Assembly (NCBI GenBank): GCA_026388735.1
Contig: JAPLJG010000109.1
Location: 26,133 to 90,132 of the forward strand
Direction: 5' to 3'
Source: Deltaproteobacteria bacterium
GTDB lineage: Bacteria; Desulfobacterota; Desulfobulbia; Desulfobulbales; Desulfurivibrionaceae
Length of the DNA: 64,000 nucleotides
Positions 29,166 through 37,286 of the stretch are shown piece after piece (position 1 is the first letter of the stretch; each line of letters starts with the position of its first letter). The position numbers were made by a program, and so were the translations under genes. Below the pieces are notes generated by a model. That model made no database searches. It was not told where the DNA came from and saw only the letters and a list, made by a program, of their open reading frames with translations.

Positions 29166-29558
29166 ATGGTACGTAAAATCAGCGGAGCCTTCACCGGCGG
29201 AGCCATCGGCGCACTCATCGACAGCGTCAATATCTGGATCTTGGGTCAGGCCGGGATAACGGCCATGCTTGGCATCAGCCTGCGCCCGCAATTCACCGGC
29301 CTCTGGCTCTATCCTCGGCTGGTCTGGGGCGGCATCTGGGCCATGCTGCTGATCCTGCCGTTTTTCCGGCAAAAAACAGCCCTGCGCGGCATCCTCATGA
29401 GCCTGGTTCCCACCACCATGATGCTTGGCATGGTCTTTCCGGAAATGGGCATGGGGCTGCTGGGCCTCAAGGCCGGACTCCTGACCCCGCTTCTCGTGCT
29501 GCTTTTAAATTTCGTGTATGGCATGGTGGCATCTTTTTGGTACAAGAGTTGCGCGTGA
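29166..29558 (+). CDS. Small integral membrane protein, unknown function
   Basis: A 130-aa, very hydrophobic protein with about four membrane segments, starting MVRKISGAFTGGAIGALIDS and containing LWLYPRLVWGGIWAMLLILPFF and a glycine-rich GMVFPEMGMGLLGLKAG. The ribosome-binding site AAAAAAGGAGAT is strong. It lies in an apparent operon after the pirin gene and directly before a metallophosphoesterase gene. I cannot name the family. Confidence 0.75.
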   Translation: MVRKISGAFTGGAIGALIDSVNIWILGQAGITAMLGISLRPQFTGLWLYPRLVWGGIWAMLLILPFFRQKTALRGILMSLVPTTMMLGMVFPEMGMGLLGLKAGLLTPLLVLLLNFVYGMVASFWYKSCA

Positions 29559-29562
29559 TGAA

Positions 29563-30219
29563 ATGAAGGGAAAAATCTTTGCCATCGGCGACATCCACGG
29601 TTGCGCGGCCAAACTCGAGATTCTGCTAAACCGCCTCCCGTTTGACCGCGAACACGACACCTTGGTCTTTTTAGGCGATTATCTGGATCGCGGCCCTGAT
29701 GTCAAGGGAGTGCTGGACCAGCTCTGCCAACTAAAGGCCGATGGGGTGCGGATTGTCCCGCTCATGGGCAACCACGAGTATTTGCTGCTGGAATACCACC
29801 GAAGCGGCGATCAGACGCTGCTCCCCTATCTGAGACGGCTTGGCATGGAAAACACCCTGGAAAGCTACGGCGGAGCCAGCCTCAGTGCGCTTGCCGCCCT
29901 TGCGTTCATGCCCAGGGAACACCAAGATTTTCTCGCCTCTCTGCTGCCCTATTGGGAAACCGAAGAATATATTTTCGTACACGCCGGGCTGCGTCACGAC
30001 CAACCCTTGGCCGAACAGGACATCTCCGATCTCTGTGAGGTTCGGGAGCCCTTTCTTTCAGAAGAGCGGGACTATGGCAAACGCGTCATCTTCGGCCACA
30101 CCCCATTTGCCACCCCCCTACTCACGCCCTTCCGAACCGGCATCGATACCGGCGCGGCCTACGGCAATCTGCTTACCGCTGTAGAACTGCCGGGACTGCA
30201 CTTCCATCACGCAGCCTGA
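29563..30219 (+). CDS. PP2A/PrpE-like serine/threonine metallophosphoesterase
   Basis: A 218-aa calcineurin-like phosphoesterase with the full metal-binding set: AIGDIHGCAAKLE, FLGDYLDRGPDV, PLMGNHEYLLLEY, FVHAGLRHD and IFGHTPF. These match bacterial PP1/PP2A-like protein phosphatases or diadenosine tetraphosphatases. It begins four bases after the stop of the membrane-protein gene. It converges with the ten-gene operon whose last stop is at 30232. Confidence 0.88.
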   Translation: MKGKIFAIGDIHGCAAKLEILLNRLPFDREHDTLVFLGDYLDRGPDVKGVLDQLCQLKADGVRIVPLMGNHEYLLLEYHRSGDQTLLPYLRRLGMENTLESYGGASLSALAALAFMPREHQDFLASLLPYWETEEYIFVHAGLRHDQPLAEQDISDLCEVREPFLSEERDYGKRVIFGHTPFATPLLTPFRTGIDTGAAYGNLLTAVELPGLHFHHAA

Positions 30220-30231
30220 CCGTTCACCAAC

Positions 30232-32802
30232 TCACGGCGTGACCCGGTAATCTCCCTGTAAAAATCGTTGCGCCAAGGTGCGCACCATCTCGTCGGAATC
30301 GAGGCGTGCATCGAGTTGTCGGGTATAGCCGATCAACCGGCCGATCTGTTCGAGGATTCCCTCAATCTCCTCGCTACTCTGACCGGAAAGGCGGCCGACG
30401 AGAAGATCCCCCTTGGCTTTCAAGGCAAAGCCGTACTCAGCCAGAATCTGATCCATAAGGGCAATCCGGCGGGATCGATTGGTGATGGCAGCGGCTCCGC
30501 CCACGAAACGGAAGTAGATATGATTGTTGCGGGGGGTGTCGCTGCAGTAACAATCGAGCATATTAAAGTGATAGCCAAAACGCAGGCTCATGTTCACATA
30601 TACCGCACTCGCCAGAGCAACGTTTTCCAAAACAGCGGCGCCATCGCGGGTAAGATCCTCCGCCCTGGTCATGCCGGAAAGCAGGTCGGCGCCGCGCAGG
30701 GGCACCGCCTCATTCTGCCAGACCCCCGGGGAAAGCATGCCGGAAAGTACCGCCCGCAAAGGTACCGACGCTACCTCGGCAAACCCCATCTCCTTGCCGC
30801 CCCCCTCTCCGGACAAGCCGCCTCCCAGATCAATCACCTTGATCTGAACAGGAATGGGCAAAACAAGCAGATGCAAAGCACTTCGCCTATTGAAAAAACC
30901 ACCTGTCCCCCTTGTCCGCCCGGCATTGGCAACCAGGGTCTGCACCGATTTCTCATGCATGAAACGGACAAGATCATGCACGGTTTTGCATTTTTCCGGG
31001 GCGTATTCCTGCTCAAGGGGATTCACCAGATTGAGCGGCGCAATATAGCGCATTATGTATTTTTGCCGACGAAACTCATAGAGTTCCCGCAGCTTGGCCC
31101 CGGTCAGCCGCTCCTCCCGAAGCAAGCTCTGGACAATCCCTGCATAGACAACCACCTCGCCTCTCTCGCCAGCCTGTAGGGTGATTACCTGACCCTGCTG
31201 GAGGACCTCGGTGGCGGAGCCGGTATTGACCACGGTGGGGATATTGAACTCCCGACAAATCGAGGCCATATGGCTGGTGGGTACACCGATATCGGTGATG
31301 ATGGCGTTTAAGATGGGAATGGCCTGGACAAAATGCGAAGAATCATGCCGGGCGACCAAAATGCTGCCCTTGGGAATATGCTCCAGTTCGTCGATATGGC
31401 GGAGGATAAAAACCTTGCCCGCAGTGATGCCCCGTTGCACCACAATCCCCTTGTTTCGGAGCAGCACCGGATAGCCGGCCTCCACTGCCTCCATCCCCTT
31501 ATCCGAACCGTCAACTGTAGGCTCGTCCATCCGGAGACTCCGGGCCTGGAGGAAGTAGCAGCGGCCGGTGTTGTCCATGGCCCATTCGATATCCTGGGGA
31601 ATCTTGTAGTACCTTTCGATGGCCAAAGCCTGTCTGGCCAGTTCCAGTACCTCCGCTTCGCAGAGACAGGCTTGCCCCCGCAGCGCAACCGGGGTTTCTT
31701 GTGTCTCAACGCCGCTCGCCCCGGAGTTGACCACCATCTGCGCCTTAGAGCCGATGCGTTGCTCGATCAGACGGAGATCTCCCTCCTTGGCCACGGTATA
31801 CAGATCGGCGTCGGTTAAGCCATCTACCACCCCCGGACCCAGTCCCCAAGCAGCGCTGATCGCCATTTGGCTTCGGTCCTTGCCTGCCGCAGCCGTATAG
31901 ATGACCCCGCTTGCGCGCGCTTCGATCATGGCCACACAGCCAACTGCCATCTTCAACTTTCCCAGATCATAGCCAAGTTGGCGCTGGTAGCTCGTAGCGT
32001 TGGCCTGAAAAAGGCTGGCCAGAACCTCTTTATAGGCCCCCTGCACCGCCTCAACGGTACAGGGCACATTGAGTACCGTCTCAAACTGACCGGCAAAGGA
32101 GAAATCGCCGTCCTCCTCGTCGGCACTGCTGCGGACCGCAAGTTTGCCTTCTCTGCCAAGCCGGTGTCGCATCGTTTTTAAAGCAGCGGTGAGCGAAGCG
32201 CTGAAATCCTCGGGAAAGCTGCCGGCGAGGATGGCCGTGCGCAGTTCCTCCAAGGTCTCTTTATCGGCTGAGCCCAGCCCCACGAGCCTTTCTGCCAAGT
32301 CGTTATGGCGGATAAAATCGCTAAAAGCGGCGGTGGTGATGGCGAAGGCCTCAGGTACCCTGAGCTGTAAGATATTTGCCAGTTCGGCCAAATGATAGTT
32401 CTTGCCCCCCACCTCCTCGGCCAAATCCCAGGTAATCTCCGGATAAAATAACACCTGGCCCTGAAACACGGGCTCGCTGCCGGTCAGCATCCGCTGCACC
32501 AAACCGTCGATCCGGGTCAGAATATCCTTGAGTTGGGGATATTGCTGGTCGGTGAGGAGATTAAAATTGCGCAGGGAATCGGAGACAGCGGCAAACAGTA
32601 CATCGTAAGCGCTGCGGGTGTAATTGACGTCAAAGAGATAGTCACCGCCGAGCTTTTCCCCCATCTCGGTCATGGCTTCCAGGGTGCGGTTGTTGCCGTC
32701 AAGCACCGCCTGAAAAGCGCGAAAACGCGTTGCCAGATCGGAGGCAGCACCATGGTCGCGGCCGAGCAGCTCTTGAACCCTGCGGAAAAAAGTGTTTGGC
32801 AT
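30232..32802 (-). CDS. PEP-synthase/PPDK-like phosphotransferase, paralogue A, with unassigned C-terminal domain
   Basis: About 856 aa. An N-terminal helical region (about 1-110) is followed by a PPDK_N ATP-grasp domain (about 120-425) with LAVRSSADEEDGDFSFAGQF and PQDIEWAMD. The swivel phospho-histidine domain (about 450-555) has TSHMASICRE with His511. The PEP/pyruvate TIM barrel is missing; instead about 590-856 is shared with the three paralogues (HDLVRFMHEKSV, VIDLGGGLS, RFGYHFNMLD, NNHIYFRFVGGA, IGRLIGYTRQLD). ATP-driven His phosphorylation is expected; the acceptor is unknown. The ATG at 32802 is preferred to a TTG at 32811. Last gene of the operon, 36 bases after a receiver gene. Confidence 0.82.
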   Translation of the reverse strand: MPNTFFRRVQELLGRDHGAASDLATRFRAFQAVLDGNNRTLEAMTEMGEKLGGDYLFDVNYTRSAYDVLFAAVSDSLRNFNLLTDQQYPQLKDILTRIDGLVQRMLTGSEPVFQGQVLFYPEITWDLAEEVGGKNYHLAELANILQLRVPEAFAITTAAFSDFIRHNDLAERLVGLGSADKETLEELRTAILAGSFPEDFSASLTAALKTMRHRLGREGKLAVRSSADEEDGDFSFAGQFETVLNVPCTVEAVQGAYKEVLASLFQANATSYQRQLGYDLGKLKMAVGCVAMIEARASGVIYTAAAGKDRSQMAISAAWGLGPGVVDGLTDADLYTVAKEGDLRLIEQRIGSKAQMVVNSGASGVETQETPVALRGQACLCEAEVLELARQALAIERYYKIPQDIEWAMDNTGRCYFLQARSLRMDEPTVDGSDKGMEAVEAGYPVLLRNKGIVVQRGITAGKVFILRHIDELEHIPKGSILVARHDSSHFVQAIPILNAIITDIGVPTSHMASICREFNIPTVVNTGSATEVLQQGQVITLQAGERGEVVVYAGIVQSLLREERLTGAKLRELYEFRRQKYIMRYIAPLNLVNPLEQEYAPEKCKTVHDLVRFMHEKSVQTLVANAGRTRGTGGFFNRRSALHLLVLPIPVQIKVIDLGGGLSGEGGGKEMGFAEVASVPLRAVLSGMLSPGVWQNEAVPLRGADLLSGMTRAEDLTRDGAAVLENVALASAVYVNMSLRFGYHFNMLDCYCSDTPRNNHIYFRFVGGAAAITNRSRRIALMDQILAEYGFALKAKGDLLVGRLSGQSSEEIEGILEQIGRLIGYTRQLDARLDSDEMVRTLAQRFLQGDYRVTP

Positions 32803-32838
32803 TGTCAGCAATTCCGCAGGAGCATTACCTGACCGGGA

Positions 32839-33207
32839 TCATGCCTCTCCCAGGGCTCTTTTAACGGAGGCCTTTAATTCCTTGATCTTGACCGGCTTGG
32901 GGAAAAAATCGTGAACATCGTCCCGCAAAGCCTCGATGGCCACATCCAGGTTGGCGAAGGCGGTGATCATGATCACTTTGATGCCGGGGTACAATTTCTT
33001 GACCGTGCGCAGCACTTCAAGACCATCTATCCCCTTCATCTTCATGTCGGTTACCACCACATCAAACCGCTTTTCCTGCAGCCGTTCCAGAGCAGACTCA
33101 CCGTCCAAAAAGGTTTCCACTTCGTAGCCATCCTGCTCGAAGGAGAGTTTTGCCATATCCCCCACGATCTTCTCATCATCAATGAACATAATGCTATGCT
33201 TCGTCAT
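32839..33207 (-). CDS. Stand-alone response regulator receiver
   Basis: A 122-aa receiver with no output domain: FIDDEKIVGD with the acidic pair, phospho-Asp in VVTDMKMKGIDG at about 53, Thr in MITAFA and Lys in FPKPVKIKEL. It overlaps the end of the upstream kinase gene by 14 bases, so it is that kinase's cognate partner. With no DNA-binding domain, it probably acts by protein contact, possibly on the PEP-synthase-like or DUF202 proteins encoded beside it (inference). Confidence 0.9.
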   Translation of the reverse strand: MTKHSIMFIDDEKIVGDMAKLSFEQDGYEVETFLDGESALERLQEKRFDVVVTDMKMKGIDGLEVLRTVKKLYPGIKVIMITAFANLDVAIEALRDDVHDFFPKPVKIKELKASVKRALGEA

Positions 33208-34615
33208 CCGTACACCTCTTTAACTTTTTGCAACTGGGCAGGGTTATAATAAAAGTTGTGCCAATTCCTATCTGACTTGTCACCCGGATGTTCCCCTGGT
33301 GGTTTTTGATAATCCCGTAGCTGACCCACAGGCCGAGGCCGGTGCCGCTATCCCCCTTGGTGGTAAAAAACGGATCAAAGATGTGGTCGAGAAATTCCGG
33401 GGCAATACCTTTACCCTTGTCACCGATCTCGATCTCGATTTCGTCATTATCGGGTAAATAGCGAGAGCCGATGTACAACTCGCCGCCCTTGTCCATGGCC
33501 TGAATGGCGTTGGTGGCCATATTGACCAGCACCTGCTGGATCTGATGCTCGTCGATGTAGATATACGGCAGATCCTCAGCTAAAACGAGCTTGATTTTGA
33601 TATTGGAAATATCGAGCATATTCTGAACCAGAGCAAGGATTTTCTGGATGACCTGATTGGTGGTCGCCTTAGCCAGATGCTGCTCCTTGGGTTTTGCATA
33701 ATCGAGTAGATTGTGGATGATCACCCGCAGACGCTCCACCTCCTCATCGACCCGCTCCATAAACCCTATCCTATCCTCCTTGCCGAGCCCGTCGTACACC
33801 TCCGCATAGGTCTGGGCGAGCATGGAGATATTATTCAGGGGGTTATTGAGCTCATGGGCCACCCCAGCTACCAGGATCCCGATGGAAGCGAGACGTTTTG
33901 ACTGGACAAGTTCCTTTTCACGATTATGGAGTTCGTCGGCCATGACGCTGATGGCGCTGATCACCGCGCCCATTTCGTCATTGGAGGGTTTCTCCTCTAT
34001 TTTCGGGTAGTTGCCTTTGGAAATCGCACGGGTAAGATCAACAACCTTGCGCAACGACTTACCGATATTGCGGACAATGAGATTACTGAAGAGAAAGGCA
34101 AAGAGGACCACCGCCCAAAAAGAATAGAGCAGGATGTTCTTGGAGCGGACAATGATCGCCTCTATCCGATCGCTTTCAAGGGTGGTTATATTCTCAGAAA
34201 AGGTTTTCAGTTTTTGCCCTGCCTCCCGCAGCTTTTTCTGGGCCGCTGCATCCCGATGGCGAGCCGTGCTGATAGATTCAATCAACTGCGTATAGACATG
34301 GAGATTATCTTGGAGTTCAGAGTACTTCTCCGCTCCCACGGCCCGGGTAATATCCCTCCGGACCTGGAGCAGGGTATCGCTGGTCTGGTTGATCCTGCCC
34401 CTGATATTGTCCAGGGCAGTATCATCGCCATAGAGGAAATAATTTTTTTCCGCCAGCCGCATCTCCAGAAAATTAGCATTGAGCCCTTCGGCGATCACGG
34501 TAAAACGAAACTTGGTCAGAATCTCATTGAGATTCTGCAGAGCAAAGATCCCGATCAGGACGATGAGCAGGATATGAACCGCGTTGGAAAGATATATCTT
34601 ATGTTGTATTTTCAT
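33194..34615 (-). CDS. Membrane sensor histidine kinase with helical periplasmic sensor (operon kinase 2)
   Basis: A 473-aa kinase with TM1 at about 10-27, a helical periplasmic domain containing [13 protein letters not shown], and TM2 at about 163-183. HAMP follows, then the HisKA box [15 protein letters not shown] and an ATPase domain with [11 protein letters not shown] and [13 protein letters not shown]. The EKNYFL pattern is shared with the operon's other kinase, suggesting duplication of one module. It starts six bases after the second DUF202-like gene and overlaps the receiver gene by 14 bases. The stimulus is unknown. Confidence 0.9.
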   Translation of the reverse strand: MKIQHKIYLSNAVHILLIVLIGIFALQNLNEILTKFRFTVIAEGLNANFLEMRLAEKNYFLYGDDTALDNIRGRINQTSDTLLQVRRDITRAVGAEKYSELQDNLHVYTQLIESISTARHRDAAAQKKLREAGQKLKTFSENITTLESDRIEAIIVRSKNILLYSFWAVVLFAFLFSNLIVRNIGKSLRKVVDLTRAISKGNYPKIEEKPSNDEMGAVISAISVMADELHNREKELVQSKRLASIGILVAGVAHELNNPLNNISMLAQTYAEVYDGLGKEDRIGFMERVDEEVERLRVIIHNLLDYAKPKEQHLAKATTNQVIQKILALVQNMLDISNIKIKLVLAEDLPYIYIDEHQIQQVLVNMATNAIQAMDKGGELYIGSRYLPDNDEIEIEIGDKGKGIAPEFLDHIFDPFFTTKGDSGTGLGLWVSYGIIKNHQGNIRVTSQIGIGTTFIITLPSCKKLKRCTDDEA

Positions 34616-34621
34616 TGCCTT

Positions 34622-35758
34622 TCACCCCGCCAGTACGGCACTCCGTGTTCTCGGCAGCTCTGCCTGTTCTTTGCGTACCGGCAGATACCAGAGTCCCCCA
34701 TCGATGATCATTAACAAACCGATAATAATCAGGATTGCGTCAAAGAACGTTTTGAGCTCCAGGCCGAAATACCCGATCAAGCCGATCCCGATGCTCATAA
34801 AAGCAACGCCGGTGCGGATGAAGGCCAAGCCGGTCCGCGCCCGGGCGTAGATGTTCCGGTAACAGCCGGCAATGGTGCGTTGGGCGGCAAGGACATTGCG
34901 TTCCCGTGCCAGATGCGTGCGTTCCCGACTGGGGGGTGAAGGGTACAAAATGGTGCAGTAGTTGCCGAGCAGGTCGCCTAGCCGCGCCAGCATGGTTTCC
35001 TTGGTTCGCTTTCCCTGTTCTTCCTGCTTAAGGTTCTGGTAATTTTCCAGAAAACTCAAGGTGGCGCCTGTCACCTCAACCAGGGTCTGATCCCTGGGCG
35101 GACTTAGCCGTGAGCGCCGCACCCGAAGATAGGTGGGCAGGGAGGCGACAAGAAGCAGCAGGCCGGTGGCCAAGGTAACAGAGGCAAGCATGGGATGATC
35201 GGCATATCTTTGGCTGCTCGAAAGGGTCCGAAAGATGGCAACCAGAGCGAGTCCCACCCGGACAAAAGCCAAGGCGGTACGGGCGCGGGCCAGATCTGTT
35301 CGGTAGCAGGCCAACCGGGTCCGCCAATGACCCATGGTATTGCGCCAAAAGGCCAGGCCAGTGCGTTCGGTGCCGATGAGCAGCCCGGGCTTGGCATGAA
35401 GAAAATCCTGAATATACCAGGAGATGTCATCTGGCAGAGCCACTCGAAATTCATAGGGAGCCGACCCAAAAACCCCCTCAACCTCGGAGCGCATGGAAGA
35501 GTCCGATGGGTCGTGGGCGGCAATAACGATGGTGCCGTCACCGTCCTTAATCACCGGAAACCAATCGCTTAAGCCAAGCTGGCTGGCCAACACACCGTTG
35601 AGTAATTCAGGAGGGATGGGAAGACGCTCGTCGTATTCGATGGAAGCCGGCACCCCGCGCAATACCGCAGCTTGAGCTGCTTTAGCAAGCAACCCTGGCC
35701 GGAAGAGAGCAATCCCGGAGAAAGGCTGCATCAATGTCTCTGGATCAAGCTGCATCAT
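34622..35758 (-). CDS. DUF202-like multi-pass protein with GspE/MshE-N-like soluble head (second)
   Basis: About 378 aa. The soluble N-terminus has the pattern of GspE/MshE N-terminal domains (IPPELLNGVLASQLGL, then FPVIKDGDGTIVIAAHDPSD and LPDDISWYIQDFL). Two DUF202-like modules follow, each with repeated Arg-Thr motifs (CYRTDLARARTALAFVRVGLA and YRNIYARARTGLAFIRTGVAF) and then hydrophobic helices. DUF202 occurs in Vtc1 and YidH-type membrane proteins. A start at MMQL (35758 or 35755) overlaps the upstream gene by up to 14 bases. It probably acts as a membrane platform of the operon's system. Confidence 0.78.
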   Translation of the reverse strand: MMQLDPETLMQPFSGIALFRPGLLAKAAQAAVLRGVPASIEYDERLPIPPELLNGVLASQLGLSDWFPVIKDGDGTIVIAAHDPSDSSMRSEVEGVFGSAPYEFRVALPDDISWYIQDFLHAKPGLLIGTERTGLAFWRNTMGHWRTRLACYRTDLARARTALAFVRVGLALVAIFRTLSSSQRYADHPMLASVTLATGLLLLVASLPTYLRVRRSRLSPPRDQTLVEVTGATLSFLENYQNLKQEEQGKRTKETMLARLGDLLGNYCTILYPSPPSRERTHLARERNVLAAQRTIAGCYRNIYARARTGLAFIRTGVAFMSIGIGLIGYFGLELKTFFDAILIIIGLLMIIDGGLWYLPVRKEQAELPRTRSAVLAG

Positions 35759-37286
35759 TGCTGAACACCACGGTTTTCCAAAATCGGGCAGGCTTGCCGT
35801 AATCGGGAAGAGTAATTTCCATATCACCGTAACAATAGGGAAACTGACGGCGCGTCCGCTCGGCCGGAATACTCCAGACAAAGCCGTCTCCCACAAGAAA
35901 GAGGCCTGACACTATCATTAGGTAGTTGAAAACCTCCCAGCCAATCCCACCGCTATCGTTAAAGAAAAACACAAAGACCAACCCGATGGAAAAGAGGCTG
36001 AGCCCGGTGCGGACAAAGGCAAAACCGGTACGAGATCGAGCCATGACCGTACGCAAACGGGCCATGACATTGCGGCGCTCGGCCAGTACGGTCCGCTCCA
36101 AGGCAACCCCTGTGGTCGCCCAGATTCCTGGAGCATGGGAGCTTTTCACCGGCAGGGTCATGGAGTTTGTGACAACACCCGGCATGGCATGGCTGTGGGG
36201 GAAAAAGTTATCCCAGATGGTGGGCATGCCGGTTTTTTGCCGCACCGACTTCTGCCCTTCCACCCCGGCCCGCCGGCCGCGCAAATACCAGAAAAAACCT
36301 TCCAGGGCCATAACCGTACCGATGACGATGAGGCCAAGATCCAAGGCCAGCCAGCGACTCGCCTGAAATTGACGCAACAGACCAAGACCGAGGCTGATAA
36401 AAGCAAAGCCGGTGCGAGTAAACGCCAGGCCAGTTCGGACCTTGGCCATCCTGGTTCTAAAACAGGCAAGCACCGTCCGCTCTTCGGCCAGATCGGTCCG
36501 ATCGCTAGCCAAATAACGCCGCCGCATCACCGGCGACAGAGCGGTCCAGCCTTGCCGTTGCGCTTCGGCTCCTGGCACCACCTGGCTGCGGCGAAACTCC
36601 GGGGCAATGTACTCGTTATATGCCTCGAGCACGCTGGTTCCACCGGTGGCGCCGGTATCGACGCAGGGAGGAAGCGTGGCGTAAATCGCTCGGGCCGGCA
36701 GATACCATTTGAGGCCGTCAAAGACCACGATGAACCCGCTTATCAAAAGGGGTATCTCCAAAAGCAGGTAATACCCGGCGCCAGCCAAACGGAGAAAGAG
36801 CAGCGCAATGGTGACAAAGGAAAGACCGGTCCGAATAAAAGCCAGGCCGGTACGGCTCTTAGCCAGCAGAGTCCGGTAATGGGCAAACAGGGAACGACGC
36901 CCTGCCAGATAGGTACGGACCTTGGCCAGGGGGGTTCGCCCGGCAGTGGGCGGAAAGCCAGGGTTGAGATCCTGATTATGCTCGAAAATCCGAGTGAGAT
37001 CGTCGGGCAGGGTGACCTGAAACTCAACTTCCTGCACACCAAGAATCTTGCGGACCTTGTCGGCCAAAGCAGGACTGGGTGCGGTGGCAACCACAGTTGC
37101 CCGGCCATCGGTGACAATCCGCGGAAACCAGCCTTCCATCCGGAGCTGGACCATATCCAGTTTCCATAAGAGCAACTGGGGGCCAGTCACCGACTCCTGA
37201 TACTCCACCCACGGGCAGCCATGCCGATCACCAAGCGCCGACAAGGCCTGAAATTTCTCTAATCCTAAGCTCATCCCATTGCTCAT
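35745..37286 (-). CDS. DUF202-like multi-pass protein with GspE/MshE-N-like soluble head (first)
   Basis: A 513-aa protein. A soluble N-terminus (FPRIVTDGRATVVATAPSP, LPDDLTRIFEHNQD) resembles GspE/MshE-N. Three DUF202-like modules follow, each with RTxLAxxRT repeats (HYRTLLAKSRTGLAFIRTG, CFRTRMAKVRTGLAFTRTG, RLRTVMARSRTGFAFVRTG) leading into two membrane helices and a W-Y/S-L/I-P end. The ATG at 37286 overlaps the stop of paralogue B by four bases. It is a paralogue of the next gene with one extra module. The repeated Arg-Thr pattern may bind phosphate or an anionic lipid (inference). Confidence 0.8.
   Translation of the reverse strand: MSNGMSLGLEKFQALSALGDRHGCPWVEYQESVTGPQLLLWKLDMVQLRMEGWFPRIVTDGRATVVATAPSPALADKVRKILGVQEVEFQVTLPDDLTRIFEHNQDLNPGFPPTAGRTPLAKVRTYLAGRRSLFAHYRTLLAKSRTGLAFIRTGLSFVTIALLFLRLAGAGYYLLLEIPLLISGFIVVFDGLKWYLPARAIYATLPPCVDTGATGGTSVLEAYNEYIAPEFRRSQVVPGAEAQRQGWTALSPVMRRRYLASDRTDLAEERTVLACFRTRMAKVRTGLAFTRTGFAFISLGLGLLRQFQASRWLALDLGLIVIGTVMALEGFFWYLRGRRAGVEGQKSVRQKTGMPTIWDNFFPHSHAMPGVVTNSMTLPVKSSHAPGIWATTGVALERTVLAERRNVMARLRTVMARSRTGFAFVRTGLSLFSIGLVFVFFFNDSGGIGWEVFNYLMIVSGLFLVGDGFVWSIPAERTRRQFPYCYGDMEITLPDYGKPARFWKTVVFSNDAA

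Noticed and set aside
34622-37286. Calling the DUF202 proteins part of a VTC-type polyphosphate polymerase
   Set aside because: Only the small DUF202 module is shared; no polyphosphate polymerase (TTM) or SPX domain is encoded nearby.
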